Under the pieces are notes generated by a model. It searched no databases. It worked only from the letters and a program-made list of their open reading frames with translations, and had not been told where the DNA came from. The translations under genes were made by a program, and so were the position numbers. DNA of 8,551 nt from Anaerolineae bacterium (GTDB taxonomy: Bacteria > Chloroflexota > Anaerolineae > JAADDB01): assembly GCA_015486895.1 (NCBI GenBank), contig WFQT01000089.1:1-8551 (forward strand), written 5' to 3'. Shown piece by piece: positions 1-7,048 of the stretch; position 1 is the stretch's first letter, and every line of letters begins with the position of its first letter.

Positions 1-5
1 ACCTA

Positions 6-3000
6 ATGGCAACTAATAGCACTATTCCCCTTCCGCTGCGCTGGCTGTGTGAGCAACTGCACGACGGCGTCATCATAACTGACCTTGACGGGCTTCTGCT
101 TTTCGCCAATGAAGCCCTCGCTGCCCGGCATGGCTACACGCCTGCCGAGCTACAAGGCCAATTCCTAAACGCCACAATTAGCCCCGAATCCGTTGTTGAT
201 GGCGTAAAAATAGTCACACTCATCCTATCACACCAGCAGTGGAAAGGGAATCTTGTCAGTCGCCATCGCGACGGCCATTGGCTACCGACCGATGGTTCTT
301 TCTTCCACTGGCAAGACAATACAGGCGAGACCTTTGTTCTCTACCATTTTCGCAGTCATGCCCATTTATCCCGCTACGGCGATCTCGTTGCTGTCCTGAC
401 TCCCACGTTAGATGCACTAGATATCAATTCAGCTTCCCCCCTTCAAGATTTACTGCACCAAGCAGCAAAAAGCTTGGCCCCGTGGGGCGTTAGCAGCGTT
501 GTTTTACAAACTCTGCCAAGGGAAGATCACTTCACCGTAGTCATGTCAATGCCTTCCTCGGAAATGATTGCCAAAGGAGACAAGAAAGTTGACATCTCGA
601 TGCCCGGTCGCAAAGTGGCCGCTAACCTATTCGCTAACAGTGAAGGTAGTGTCCTTCTATTGCCTGACCTGGCAGCCGAAGTAGCCGCTTCGCCAGTTTT
701 GCGACGTTTTGTCAAAGAAATTGCTGCTTGCTGCGGCCCTCAACAAGGCCTCCTCATCCCCTTCCACCGGGAAGATGCACAGACAACCTTGCTGCTCCTC
801 TTGGCCGACGCTTTTACCGCCGAAGCAGCAGAGGCATTGCAATGGTACGCCCGGCAGGTACACCGGAGTCTGGAACAATTGGCTGCGCAGCGGGAAAAGG
901 ATGAACAAACACGCCTTTTTAATCTCCTCCAGGAAATCGTCACCTTCCTCAGCTCTGAACCGCCACTGGAAAAGATGCTAAGCCGGGTGTTAGAGTGTCT
1001 TTTACTGGCCGGGGAGAACATCATCGCCGGCTGGATGTTCCTACGGGAAGAAAACACTTTGACGGTCTCCCTCTTCCTGTCGCCGGATGGCCAACTAAAG
1101 CCCCTGAATAATTGGCAACCAGAACAGCAGCAACAACTATTGGATTGCATAGGAACAGCGCCCGAACAGCCTTATGGAGAGATTGCTCTTGCCAATTGTC
1201 CCCCGGGGCTTCACAATATCTTCCCCCACCAGAAACCATCCCGGCTGCTATTTTTCCATTTGCAGGACACTGACGACGTTCTTGCTTTAGCACTCAGCGG
1301 AGACAAAGTGGTACGGCCGTTATCATTACAGTTCATACACAGTACAGTGACTCTATTGCGCCAGGCACTGAGCCACCGTTCAGAGCGACACCTACTGGTC
1401 GATAAGTTACAGAGCGCTAACATTGTCACTACCAGCATCACCGAACTGGAACGAGAATTGCAGCAGCTTGGGCAGGTAACCTCCCCGGCGCAAATAGCCG
1501 AAGAACTGCTGCACAACGAATTTATGCCCTTTGCTACCGACGGGGCCCTTGCCCTCATCACAGCAGAGGGAGAAACGCACCTCAGCAGCCGCGGACTCGC
1601 AGACAATTTTTTGGCATCGCTCCCACAAGAGAATTTACTTGCCACCTTGCAAAGTTGCCCGTCAGAACCAGTATTGCTCAGCAGTCAAGCAACGTCATCG
1701 CCGTGGCAACCATGTTTAGCTTTTATCCAAGAGCATCATTACGCTGACGCCATTGTCTTGCCGTTAAGTAGCGATGGTTCGTACTTCGGCGGTCTGCTAC
1801 TCCTGTCGAAAAAACCTTTATTCATCAATCCCTGGGATTTGGCGACAGTTAGTTATTTCGCCCGGGGCGTGGCCTACCACCTGCAACATCTAACAGATAC
1901 ATACCAGCAACAGATGTTGCGCCAGCAATATGCCTATTTGTGGCAACAAATTCCACAGGGTTTATTGCTCCTTGATGCCAAGTTGCGCGTTGTCGACATC
2001 AACGAAGTATGGAGTGCCTTTTCTGGCCTGAGCAGGCAAGAGATAGTCGGCAGGTCATGGACGGAGATCGCTGCCAGACACCATTGCACCTGTATCAACT
2101 CAGAAGCAATGCTCCCCTGGGAAGAAGCTTACCAGAAGCAACAGCCGGTCAGTTGCTCCTGTCAAACCAAACGAGACGGTACCATCTATACGTTCCGGAT
2201 AGAGGCAACACCAATCCTAAACGAGCGAGGCTCCGTCTCACTTATCGGGGTGTCAGCGCGATTTTCAAGCCGCTGGGAACAATTCCGAAAACGGCTCACT
2301 GACCTCCTCTCCTGGCAAGAAGTCTTTCTGGCCCCAAAGGAAGCAGGTACCCTGTTTGACATGGCAATCGTCAAGGCGCAACAGTTATTCCCTAACGAGT
2401 ACGTGAGTATCGGCTATGTCGATTGGGACCAGAAACGCATCTCATTCCGGCAGCCAGGGCCGTGGCAAACACAAAAGGACATCCCCCTGGATCAGGAAAA
2501 CAGCGTGATGGCTTCTGTCGCCCGGACAGGGGAAATGATCAATGTCCCTGATATGGCCAACTCGGATCTTTACGCACCGTCTCCTTTCCCGGCACAGTCC
2601 GAGTTGTGTGCTCCCATTCAGTTTCAAGGGAAGGTGGCATACATTATCAACGTTGGAAGCACACAGAAGAACGCATTCTCTATCGTCGATATACACCTCC
2701 TCCAGATTTTCACGGCCCAAATAGCGGCAGCTATGATTCATATGCAAACGCTGGAAGACAAAGAGAAACAGTGGCAGCAGTTCCAGGCTATCCAGGAGCT
2801 TGCTGCTGTCTGGTTAAAGCCACGACCACATAGCGACCAAATGCAGACTTTTCTATCTCAACTAAAAGAACTGGTACCCCACAATGCTGCCATGATTGCC
2901 GTTGCCAAAAAAGGATATTTCGAAGTGATTGCTGAACGAGGACACGTGCTCCCCACAGCCATATTAGGACGACGTTTCACACTCTCGGATTCATCCCTTT

Positions 3001-4898
3001 TTACTCGTCTCGCCACGGCAAAAAAGCCATTCCCCATTGGAGCTAATACCCGGAGGCATCTCCTCAATTGGAGCTTACTGGCCGGCGATTACCCTTTATG
3101 GTGCATGCCGCTTTACGGGCAACATAACGTTATCGGATGCCTATTGCTTGAACCGGCCGGCAAGCAAGGCTTCCCCGAAGAAGAAGTAACTCTAATTGCT
3201 CTTACCTCTATTCTGCTTTCTGTAGCAGTCGCCAATCTCTTAGCAGAAGAGCACTGGCAATCAGCAAGCCAGCAACTCATCGACCTGCAGCACCTCTCCA
3301 CAACGCTAATCTCCACCGATAAGCCGGAAGAAATATTGAAACAGTTGTTGAAGTATTCCGGAAAACTGCTACATTGGACAACCGCATCTATTTTGTTCCT
3401 CTCTCCAAAGGAGGGGCCAGCAGCTATCGTCGGCAGCGGCTACCAGGATGAACAGATAATCCAACAAACTGCGCCCACATTACTGAAAAACAGCCCCCTG
3501 GTACAAGCAGTATTGCACAATCGAGAGCCGGTAATCATTCCTGATGTGCGACAGGATGACCGCTGGATTACGGTGCCAACGGTAGGATACGTGCGGGGTT
3601 GGTTAGGCGTGCCTATTGTAGCTCGCGACCATGTTTGGGGCATCCTGATGATGGACAGCGAGTATGTAGGCTTCTTCACTCAGCACGACTTGGAGATCGC
3701 CCAAACATTAGCCGCTTATGCAGCCCTGGCCATTGAAACAGGAGAACTGCTGCGCTCGGTCCAACAACACAATGTGAGTTTGAAAGCCGCAGTTGCCCAG
3801 CAGGTAGCCGAGCTGAAAGAGGAAAAGGAGATGCTGGAGGTCATCCTCCAACAGATGGACAACCCCCTGGTGGTCACGGATACACAAGCGCGGATTATTT
3901 ATTGGAATACTGCCTTTAGCCGGCTGACAGGCTTCTCTGCCGAGGATATGAAGGGCCTGCTTTACTACCAATTATACACTGGCGACGATAGCACTAACTA
4001 TCAGTTGCAACAAGATATGCTCCGCCATTTACGCCAGGGAGAAAGTTGGCAAGGAGAAGTTACACAGCGACGTAAGAATGGCAAAACGTACCTGGCCCAG
4101 GTGGCAATTACCCCAGTATTAGATAAAGAGCAGCAGGTACACCGTGTTGTTATCGTACAGAGAGATGTAACCGAGGAGCGGCAAGCTGTACGGCTAAAAG
4201 ATGCTTTCGTCTCCCGTGTAGCGCACGAACTGCGCACGCCGTTAACCACTGTTAAGTTGCATCTGGATCTGCTACAGCGTGGCAAACCAGAAAAACGAGC
4301 ACACTACATGACTGTGCTGAAGCGAGAAGTGAACTACTTGGCACAGTTAATCGATGATGTCTTATCCATTTCCCGGCTGGACACAGGAAAAATATCGCTC
4401 CACCGGCAACGACAGGATTGGAGGGAAGTGGTCCGAGACGCGGTAGATAACTACCTAGCCCCGGCGAAGATCTTGCAGATCAAATTGACTTATAGTGTCC
4501 CCCCAGAGCCTTGTTGGATAGAAGGTGACAAGATGCGGCTGACAACGATCCTGAGCAATTTGCTGGACAATTCCCTAAAGTTTACTCCAGCAAGCGGCAA
4601 GGTAAGGGTATGGCTGGAACCGTGCCGTCGCCGGAGGTTGGAGGGTTTCTGCTTGCACGTCCACAACAGTGGAGTTGCTATCCCACCGGAAGAAGTGCCG
4701 CATTTATTTGACCGCTTCTTCCAAGGCAGCATCCAGCCCCGGGATGGGGAAAAGGGCAACGGGTTGGGGCTATTTATCGCCCAATCTCTGGCTCGACTAC
4801 ACGGCGGTGAGATAACAGTTCGCAGTAATCCAGAAAAAGGCACTCGTTTCACTGTCTGGCTGCCAGCGTACAATCAGCCGCAACTACCACAAAATTAG
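6..4898 (+). CDS. Multi-PAS/GAF soluble sensor histidine kinase
   Basis: This 1630-residue protein is a two-component sensor kinase that should autophosphorylate a histidine and pass the phosphate to an unseen response regulator. Domains by eye: PAS ~14-118; GAF-like ~137-297, ~301-460 and ~470-635 (weak); PAS ~637-750; GAF ~769-915 (clear); GAF ~926-1080; GAF ~1089-1250 (clear); a helical linker ~1250-1278; PAS ~1276-1390; HisKA ~1393-1462 with H1407 in VAHELRTPL; HATPase_c ~1510-1622 with N box NLLDNSLKF (N1522), F box HLFDRFF (~1566-1572) and G2 box GNGLGL (1584-1589). The G1 box reads HNSGVAI (N1554, A1558) instead of D-x-G-x-G; a similar Asn form occurs in CusS-type kinases, so activity remains likely. 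No signal peptide, transmembrane segment or receiver domain is seen, so it should be cytoplasmic. The second PAS has a C694-x-C696/C717-x-C719 cluster. ATG at 6 overlaps a TAA at 4-6; an upstream in-window SD cannot be judged. The ligand is unknown. Confidence 0.93.
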   Translation: MATNSTIPLPLRWLCEQLHDGVIITDLDGLLLFANEALAARHGYTPAELQGQFLNATISPESVVDGVKIVTLILSHQQWKGNLVSRHRDGHWLPTDGSFFHWQDNTGETFVLYHFRSHAHLSRYGDLVAVLTPTLDALDINSASPLQDLLHQAAKSLAPWGVSSVVLQTLPREDHFTVVMSMPSSEMIAKGDKKVDISMPGRKVAANLFANSEGSVLLLPDLAAEVAASPVLRRFVKEIAACCGPQQGLLIPFHREDAQTTLLLLLADAFTAEAAEALQWYARQVHRSLEQLAAQREKDEQTRLFNLLQEIVTFLSSEPPLEKMLSRVLECLLLAGENIIAGWMFLREENTLTVSLFLSPDGQLKPLNNWQPEQQQQLLDCIGTAPEQPYGEIALANCPPGLHNIFPHQKPSRLLFFHLQDTDDVLALALSGDKVVRPLSLQFIHSTVTLLRQALSHRSERHLLVDKLQSANIVTTSITELERELQQLGQVTSPAQIAEELLHNEFMPFATDGALALITAEGETHLSSRGLADNFLASLPQENLLATLQSCPSEPVLLSSQATSSPWQPCLAFIQEHHYADAIVLPLSSDGSYFGGLLLLSKKPLFINPWDLATVSYFARGVAYHLQHLTDTYQQQMLRQQYAYLWQQIPQGLLLLDAKLRVVDINEVWSAFSGLSRQEIVGRSWTEIAARHHCTCINSEAMLPWEEAYQKQQPVSCSCQTKRDGTIYTFRIEATPILNERGSVSLIGVSARFSSRWEQFRKRLTDLLSWQEVFLAPKEAGTLFDMAIVKAQQLFPNEYVSIGYVDWDQKRISFRQPGPWQTQKDIPLDQENSVMASVARTGEMINVPDMANSDLYAPSPFPAQSELCAPIQFQGKVAYIINVGSTQKNAFSIVDIHLLQIFTAQIAAAMIHMQTLEDKEKQWQQFQAIQELAAVWLKPRPHSDQMQTFLSQLKELVPHNAAMIAVAKKGYFEVIAERGHVLPTAILGRRFTLSDSSLFTRLATAKKPFPIGANTRRHLLNWSLLAGDYPLWCMPLYGQHNVIGCLLLEPAGKQGFPEEEVTLIALTSILLSVAVANLLAEEHWQSASQQLIDLQHLSTTLISTDKPEEILKQLLKYSGKLLHWTTASILFLSPKEGPAAIVGSGYQDEQIIQQTAPTLLKNSPLVQAVLHNREPVIIPDVRQDDRWITVPTVGYVRGWLGVPIVARDHVWGILMMDSEYVGFFTQHDLEIAQTLAAYAALAIETGELLRSVQQHNVSLKAAVAQQVAELKEEKEMLEVILQQMDNPLVVTDTQARIIYWNTAFSRLTGFSAEDMKGLLYYQLYTGDDSTNYQLQQDMLRHLRQGESWQGEVTQRRKNGKTYLAQVAITPVLDKEQQVHRVVIVQRDVTEERQAVRLKDAFVSRVAHELRTPLTTVKLHLDLLQRGKPEKRAHYMTVLKREVNYLAQLIDDVLSISRLDTGKISLHRQRQDWREVVRDAVDNYLAPAKILQIKLTYSVPPEPCWIEGDKMRLTTILSNLLDNSLKFTPASGKVRVWLEPCRRRRLEGFCLHVHNSGVAIPPEEVPHLFDRFFQGSIQPRDGEKGNGLGLFIAQSLARLHGGEITVRSNPEKGTRFTVWLPAYNQPQLPQN

Positions 4899-4950
4899 CA
4901 ACCACCTGTTGCCCAAATAGGACAAAGACAGAACTGGCAGAGCTCACTAT

Positions 4951-4979
4951 GATAGGGCAAAGCAATGCCTTGCTCTATC
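4951..4979 (+). terminator. Candidate 3'-end hairpin after kinase
   Basis: GATAGGGCAA (4951-4960) pairs with TTGCTCTATC (4970-4979): 10 bp with one G-U pair around a 9-nt loop, 52 nt after the kinase stop. The following sequence is C/A-rich with no U-tract, so it is not a canonical intrinsic terminator. It could still be an RNA-stabilising 3' end or a Rho-associated structure. Confidence 0.35.
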
Positions 4980-4992
4980 CCAAAAATAAACA

Positions 4993-5062
4993 CCCCAGTC
5001 GGTACAGGCGACGCATTCCGCCGCCGCAGGCGTCAGCGGCGACTCTAATTTCCGAAGTGGGG
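4993..5062. repeat. Nested imperfect inverted-repeat structure
   Basis: An outer stem pairs CCCCA (4993-4997) with TGGGG (5058-5062) and, after a small internal loop, TCGG (4999-5002) with CCGA (5052-5055). Inside it, CGCCGC (5022-5027) pairs with GCGGCG (5036-5041) around an 8-nt loop. A competing pairing, GACGC (5010-5014) with GCGTC (5030-5034), excludes neither the outer stem nor its role as a switch. It could be a dispersed palindromic repeat or a structured RNA; nothing in the window decides this. Confidence 0.3.
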
Positions 5063-5250
5063 GTCACCAATTCAGGGCTTCCAACTGGCAATACATCGCC
5101 CTACAGCCGCACCATTTTCATTCTTGGTGGCATCCGGAGGGACATAGCGCCCACCTCGTAAATACACTTGACGCAGCGAAGAGACCATGTGCAACACACC
5201 TAACAGGCTTCTCTCCTTATGAAGCTAAGGGCAGCATCTCCGATACTTAC

Positions 5251-5280
5251 TTGTTAATGCTAATCTATTTTGCCTATGAC
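5251..5280 (+). promoter_or_regulatory. Candidate sigma-70 promoter for citrate synthase
   Basis: TTGTTA (5251-5256) and TATGAC (5275-5280) are separated by 18 nt; each matches 4 of 6 consensus positions. It would give a leader of about 120 nt before the citrate synthase start. An alternative extended -10, TGC-TAATCT at 5258-5266, lacks a good -35. This is the best match in the gap but weak by itself. Confidence 0.25.
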
Positions 5281-5393
5281 CGGCGTCATTCCTAAGGACG
5301 AGGAAGATGCTAAAGTAGGTTTGTATTAGGTCTCCGTATATCGACGCACCGGCGCCGAATGATCATCTAAATGTAATCGTTTTTCTACAGAAC

Positions 5394-5400
5394 GAGGAGG
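5394..5400 (+). promoter_or_regulatory. Citrate synthase ribosome binding site
   Basis: GAGGAGG lies 7 nt before the ATG at 5408, a near-ideal Shine-Dalgarno that fixes the start. It is flanked by a perfect 5-bp inverted repeat, AGAAC (5389-5393) and GTTCT (5400-5404), which would place GAGGAG in a six-nucleotide loop. Confidence 0.85.
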
Positions 5401-5407
5401 TTCTTCT

Positions 5408-6565
5408 ATGACTATCATCGTTGCAAAACCTGGAGAAGTGCAGTTCCCCAAAGGGATGGAAGGGGTCATCGCCAGAGAGACAACCAAAGGGTACGTCGAT
5501 GGCCAAAAAGGCAAGTTGTATTATCATGGCATTCCTATCGAGGAAATAGCCGAGCATTCCACTTACGAGGAAGTCTTTTTCCTTTTGATGTACGATAAGC
5601 TTCCTACCAAGGATGAACTCTCCATTCTGGAAATGCGCATGCGACAGTATCGGGAGATCCCGGATGCGGTGTATGATTTTATCAAGAGTCGCGCCGGGGG
5701 CTATAATGTCCATCCTATGTCCATACTAAGGACAGCCGTTTCTATGTTGGCACCTTTCGACGATGCCTCCGAGGAACAGGCTGCGGCGGAACGAGAGGCG
5801 ATCAAGATTACATCTCGCATGGCAACAATTACAGCAGCCATTGGCCGGGTGCGCCGTGGCTTAGAACCGATCCATCCGCGCTATGAACTCTCCCATGCGG
5901 CTAACTTCCTCTACATGTACCTTGGGGAAGACCAAGACGACTTCATGAATCGCCTAATGGATGTGTTGCTTATCCTGCATGCTGACCATGGCTGCAATGC
6001 TTCTACCTTCGCCACGCTAGTGGTCATTTCCACCTTAGCGGATATGTATTCTGCCATTGTGGGCGGCATTAGTGCCTTGAAAGGGCCGTTGCACGGTGGG
6101 GCCAATGAGAGGGCTATGGCCATGTTGGACGAAATTGGCAGTGAGAAAGATGCCGAGCCGTGGATTCTAAATGCCATCGCTAAGAAAAAGAAAATCATGG
6201 GCTTTGGCCACAGGGTATACAAGGCGTACGACCCACGTGCTCGTATCCTGCACTCGTACGCTGAGGAAATTACCAAGCGAGCCGGCACAGAGCGCTGGTT
6301 GAACATCGCTTCTACGATCGAGCGAGTCATGATCGCTAAGCTGGGCGCCAAAGGTATCTTCCCCAACGTAGACTTTTACTCCGGCACAGTGATGTCCTCC
6401 ATGGGCATCGAGCGCAGGCTATTTACACCTATTTTTGCCACTGGTCGGGTTGCCGGGTGGGCTGCACACGCGGTGGAGCAATTGAAGGATAACCGTATTT
6501 ATCGACCACGTTTCATTTATGTCGGACCGGTGGACGCATCCTACACGCCCATCGACGAACGATAA
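5408..6565 (+). CDS. gltA: Citrate synthase (2-methylcitrate synthase possible)
   Basis: The 385-residue product is a complete citrate synthase, condensing acetyl-CoA with oxaloacetate to citrate and CoA at the entry to the TCA cycle. The N-terminal GMEGVIARETTKGYVDG block (16-32) is typical of the family. The catalytic triad is present: H229 in GPLHGGANE, H268 in GFGHRVYK and D322 in FPNVDFYSG. Substrate-binding arginines are expected at R269, in ATGRVAGW and in the C-terminal RPRF segment. The H191-A-D-H-G-C-N-A-S-T-F motif has Gly where the E. coli enzyme has Glu. The length suits the short dimeric bacterial form; there is no N-terminal zinc-binding extension like that of the long NADH-regulated enzyme. 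The start is fixed by the GAGGAGG site 7 nt upstream, and an intrinsic terminator follows, so it looks monocistronic. Sequence alone cannot exclude 2-methylcitrate synthase activity, but no propionate-catabolism genes lie nearby. Confidence 0.95.
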   Translation: MTIIVAKPGEVQFPKGMEGVIARETTKGYVDGQKGKLYYHGIPIEEIAEHSTYEEVFFLLMYDKLPTKDELSILEMRMRQYREIPDAVYDFIKSRAGGYNVHPMSILRTAVSMLAPFDDASEEQAAAEREAIKITSRMATITAAIGRVRRGLEPIHPRYELSHAANFLYMYLGEDQDDFMNRLMDVLLILHADHGCNASTFATLVVISTLADMYSAIVGGISALKGPLHGGANERAMAMLDEIGSEKDAEPWILNAIAKKKKIMGFGHRVYKAYDPRARILHSYAEEITKRAGTERWLNIASTIERVMIAKLGAKGIFPNVDFYSGTVMSSMGIERRLFTPIFATGRVAGWAAHAVEQLKDNRIYRPRFIYVGPVDASYTPIDER

Positions 6566-6577
6566 GTAAGCTTTCGG

Positions 6578-6611
6578 CGGCGTGCTACCTCAGTAGCACG
6601 CCGTTTTTTTT
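6578..6611 (+). terminator. Intrinsic terminator of citrate synthase
   Basis: A perfect 11-bp stem, CGGCGTGCTAC (6578-6588) and GTAGCACGCCG (6593-6603), closes a CTCA tetraloop and is followed at once by eight T (6604-6611). It starts 13 nt after the stop codon. There is no A-tract on the left side, so it works only for + strand transcription. Confidence 0.96.
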
Positions 6612-6883
6612 ATCTAACTTGACAATGGCGTTTACAATTTTAGCCAAAGAGTCCGCAGAATTACACAGACAGGTCGAAAGATAATGATATTTTGTGTCAT
6701 TCTGTGGCCTGACAGGCTATGCTTTGGTTACAGGTTCGTAAAGATGCGAAATGGCTCTTCTCAGCCACGCCCGAAAAAATAGAACGCTTTGCGTATTATG
6801 AATCTTGGCAACTTAGTGTTGAAAAGAGCGTACGCATTGCACCCCCGTTTCCCGAGATGATGCCTTTTTTTCTACAAAAGGCA
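6612..6883. other. Non-coding spacer before rpsU promoter
   Basis: This stretch holds no supported gene. A 77-codon frame (6719-6952, +) has no Shine-Dalgarno, contains the whole rpsU promoter and looks accidental. The notable contents are the 79-bp imperfect palindrome at 6641-6719 and the left part of the inverted repeat at 6860-6884. A TTGACA at 6619-6624 has no -10 box at normal spacing. Confidence 0.6.
6641..6719. repeat. 79-bp imperfect palindrome, possible dispersed repeat
   Basis: All pairs lie in one register. TAGCC (6641-6645) pairs with GGCTA (6715-6719). After an unpaired stretch, 6653-6669 pairs with 6691-6707 at 16 of 17 positions, two of them G-U; the core reads CCGCAGAATTACACAGA against TTTGTGTCATTCTGTGG. 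The loop is 21 nt. The core resembles, from memory, the CCACAGATTACACAGA-type palindromes scattered in intergenic DNA of many bacteria. It lies 30 bp past the citrate synthase terminator, as expected for an intergenic repeat. It could also be a small structured RNA or a protein-binding site. Confidence 0.55.
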
Positions 6884-6884
6884 T
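6860..6884. promoter_or_regulatory. Inverted repeat abutting rpsU -35 (operator-like)
   Basis: ATGCCTTTT (6860-6868) and AAAAGGCAT (6876-6884) form a perfect 9-bp inverted repeat with a 7-bp spacer. Its last base is the first base of the TTGACT -35 box. The placement fits a dimeric regulator binding site. It is not an intrinsic terminator on either strand because no T-tract follows the second arm. Confidence 0.4.
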
Positions 6885-6912
6885 TGACTTATGCTACTTT
6901 GTGTGCTATAAT
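6884..6912 (+). promoter_or_regulatory. Strong sigma-70 promoter of rpsU operon
   Basis: TTGACT (6884-6889), a 17-nt spacer and TATAAT (6907-6912), with an extended -10 TGC at 6904-6906. This is 11 of 12 consensus positions at ideal spacing. Transcription should start near 6918-6920, giving a leader of about 230 nt before rpsU. It is the best promoter in the window and is expected to drive rpsU, the small basic protein and the sigma factor. Confidence 0.9.
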
Positions 6913-6950
6913 GCACCAAGTAGTTCAAAAAGCTGGTTGGGAAAGCACAT

Positions 6951-6981
6951 AACAGGGCACGCTATCTGTTCGTGCCCTGTT
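6951..6981 (+). promoter_or_regulatory. Leader hairpin
   Basis: AACAGGGCACG (6951-6961) pairs perfectly with CGTGCCCTGTT (6971-6981) around a 9-nt loop, about 30 nt after the predicted transcription start. The stem can extend by a U-G and an A-U pair. GTTACGTC follows, with no U-tract, so it does not look like an intrinsic terminator. It may protect the 5' end or bind a regulator. Confidence 0.6.
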
Positions 6982-7048
6982 GTTACGTCATGTAAAGCAC
7001 AAAGAGGAATCATGGTCGTAACCAGGAAGAAAGGAGGTAGCTGGCAGT

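Larger units (their letters stand above)
4899..5407. other. Non-coding gap, kinase to citrate synthase
   Basis: I see no convincing gene in these 509 bp. The only open frame above 60 codons (4949-5161, +) lacks a Shine-Dalgarno and runs through two inverted-repeat structures. The first part (about 4950-5135) is dense in hairpins and has a GC-rich core near 5007-5043. The second part (about 5200-5407) is more AT-rich and should hold the citrate synthase promoter and leader. No tRNA-like fold and no known riboswitch consensus was recognised. Confidence 0.6.

Noticed and set aside
4975..5107. Short open stretch on the - strand with a protein-like composition
   Set aside because: It has no good start or ribosome binding site and coincides with the GC-rich hairpin block, which explains its composition.
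4949..5161. 70-codon open frame on the + strand between kinase and citrate synthase
   Set aside because: It has no Shine-Dalgarno, runs through two inverted-repeat structures, and its translation shows no domain or coding character.
5233..5311. AGCATCT (5233-5239) and AGATGCT (5305-5311) inverted repeat
   Set aside because: Seven bases separated by 65 nt is within chance expectation and has no supporting context.
6619..6638. Consensus TTGACA followed by TACAAT after the citrate synthase terminator
   Set aside because: The two boxes are only 8 nt apart and no other -10 lies at 16-18 nt.
6719..6952. 77-codon open frame upstream of rpsU
   Set aside because: It lacks a Shine-Dalgarno, begins inside the 79-bp palindrome and contains the full rpsU promoter; it is most likely accidental.
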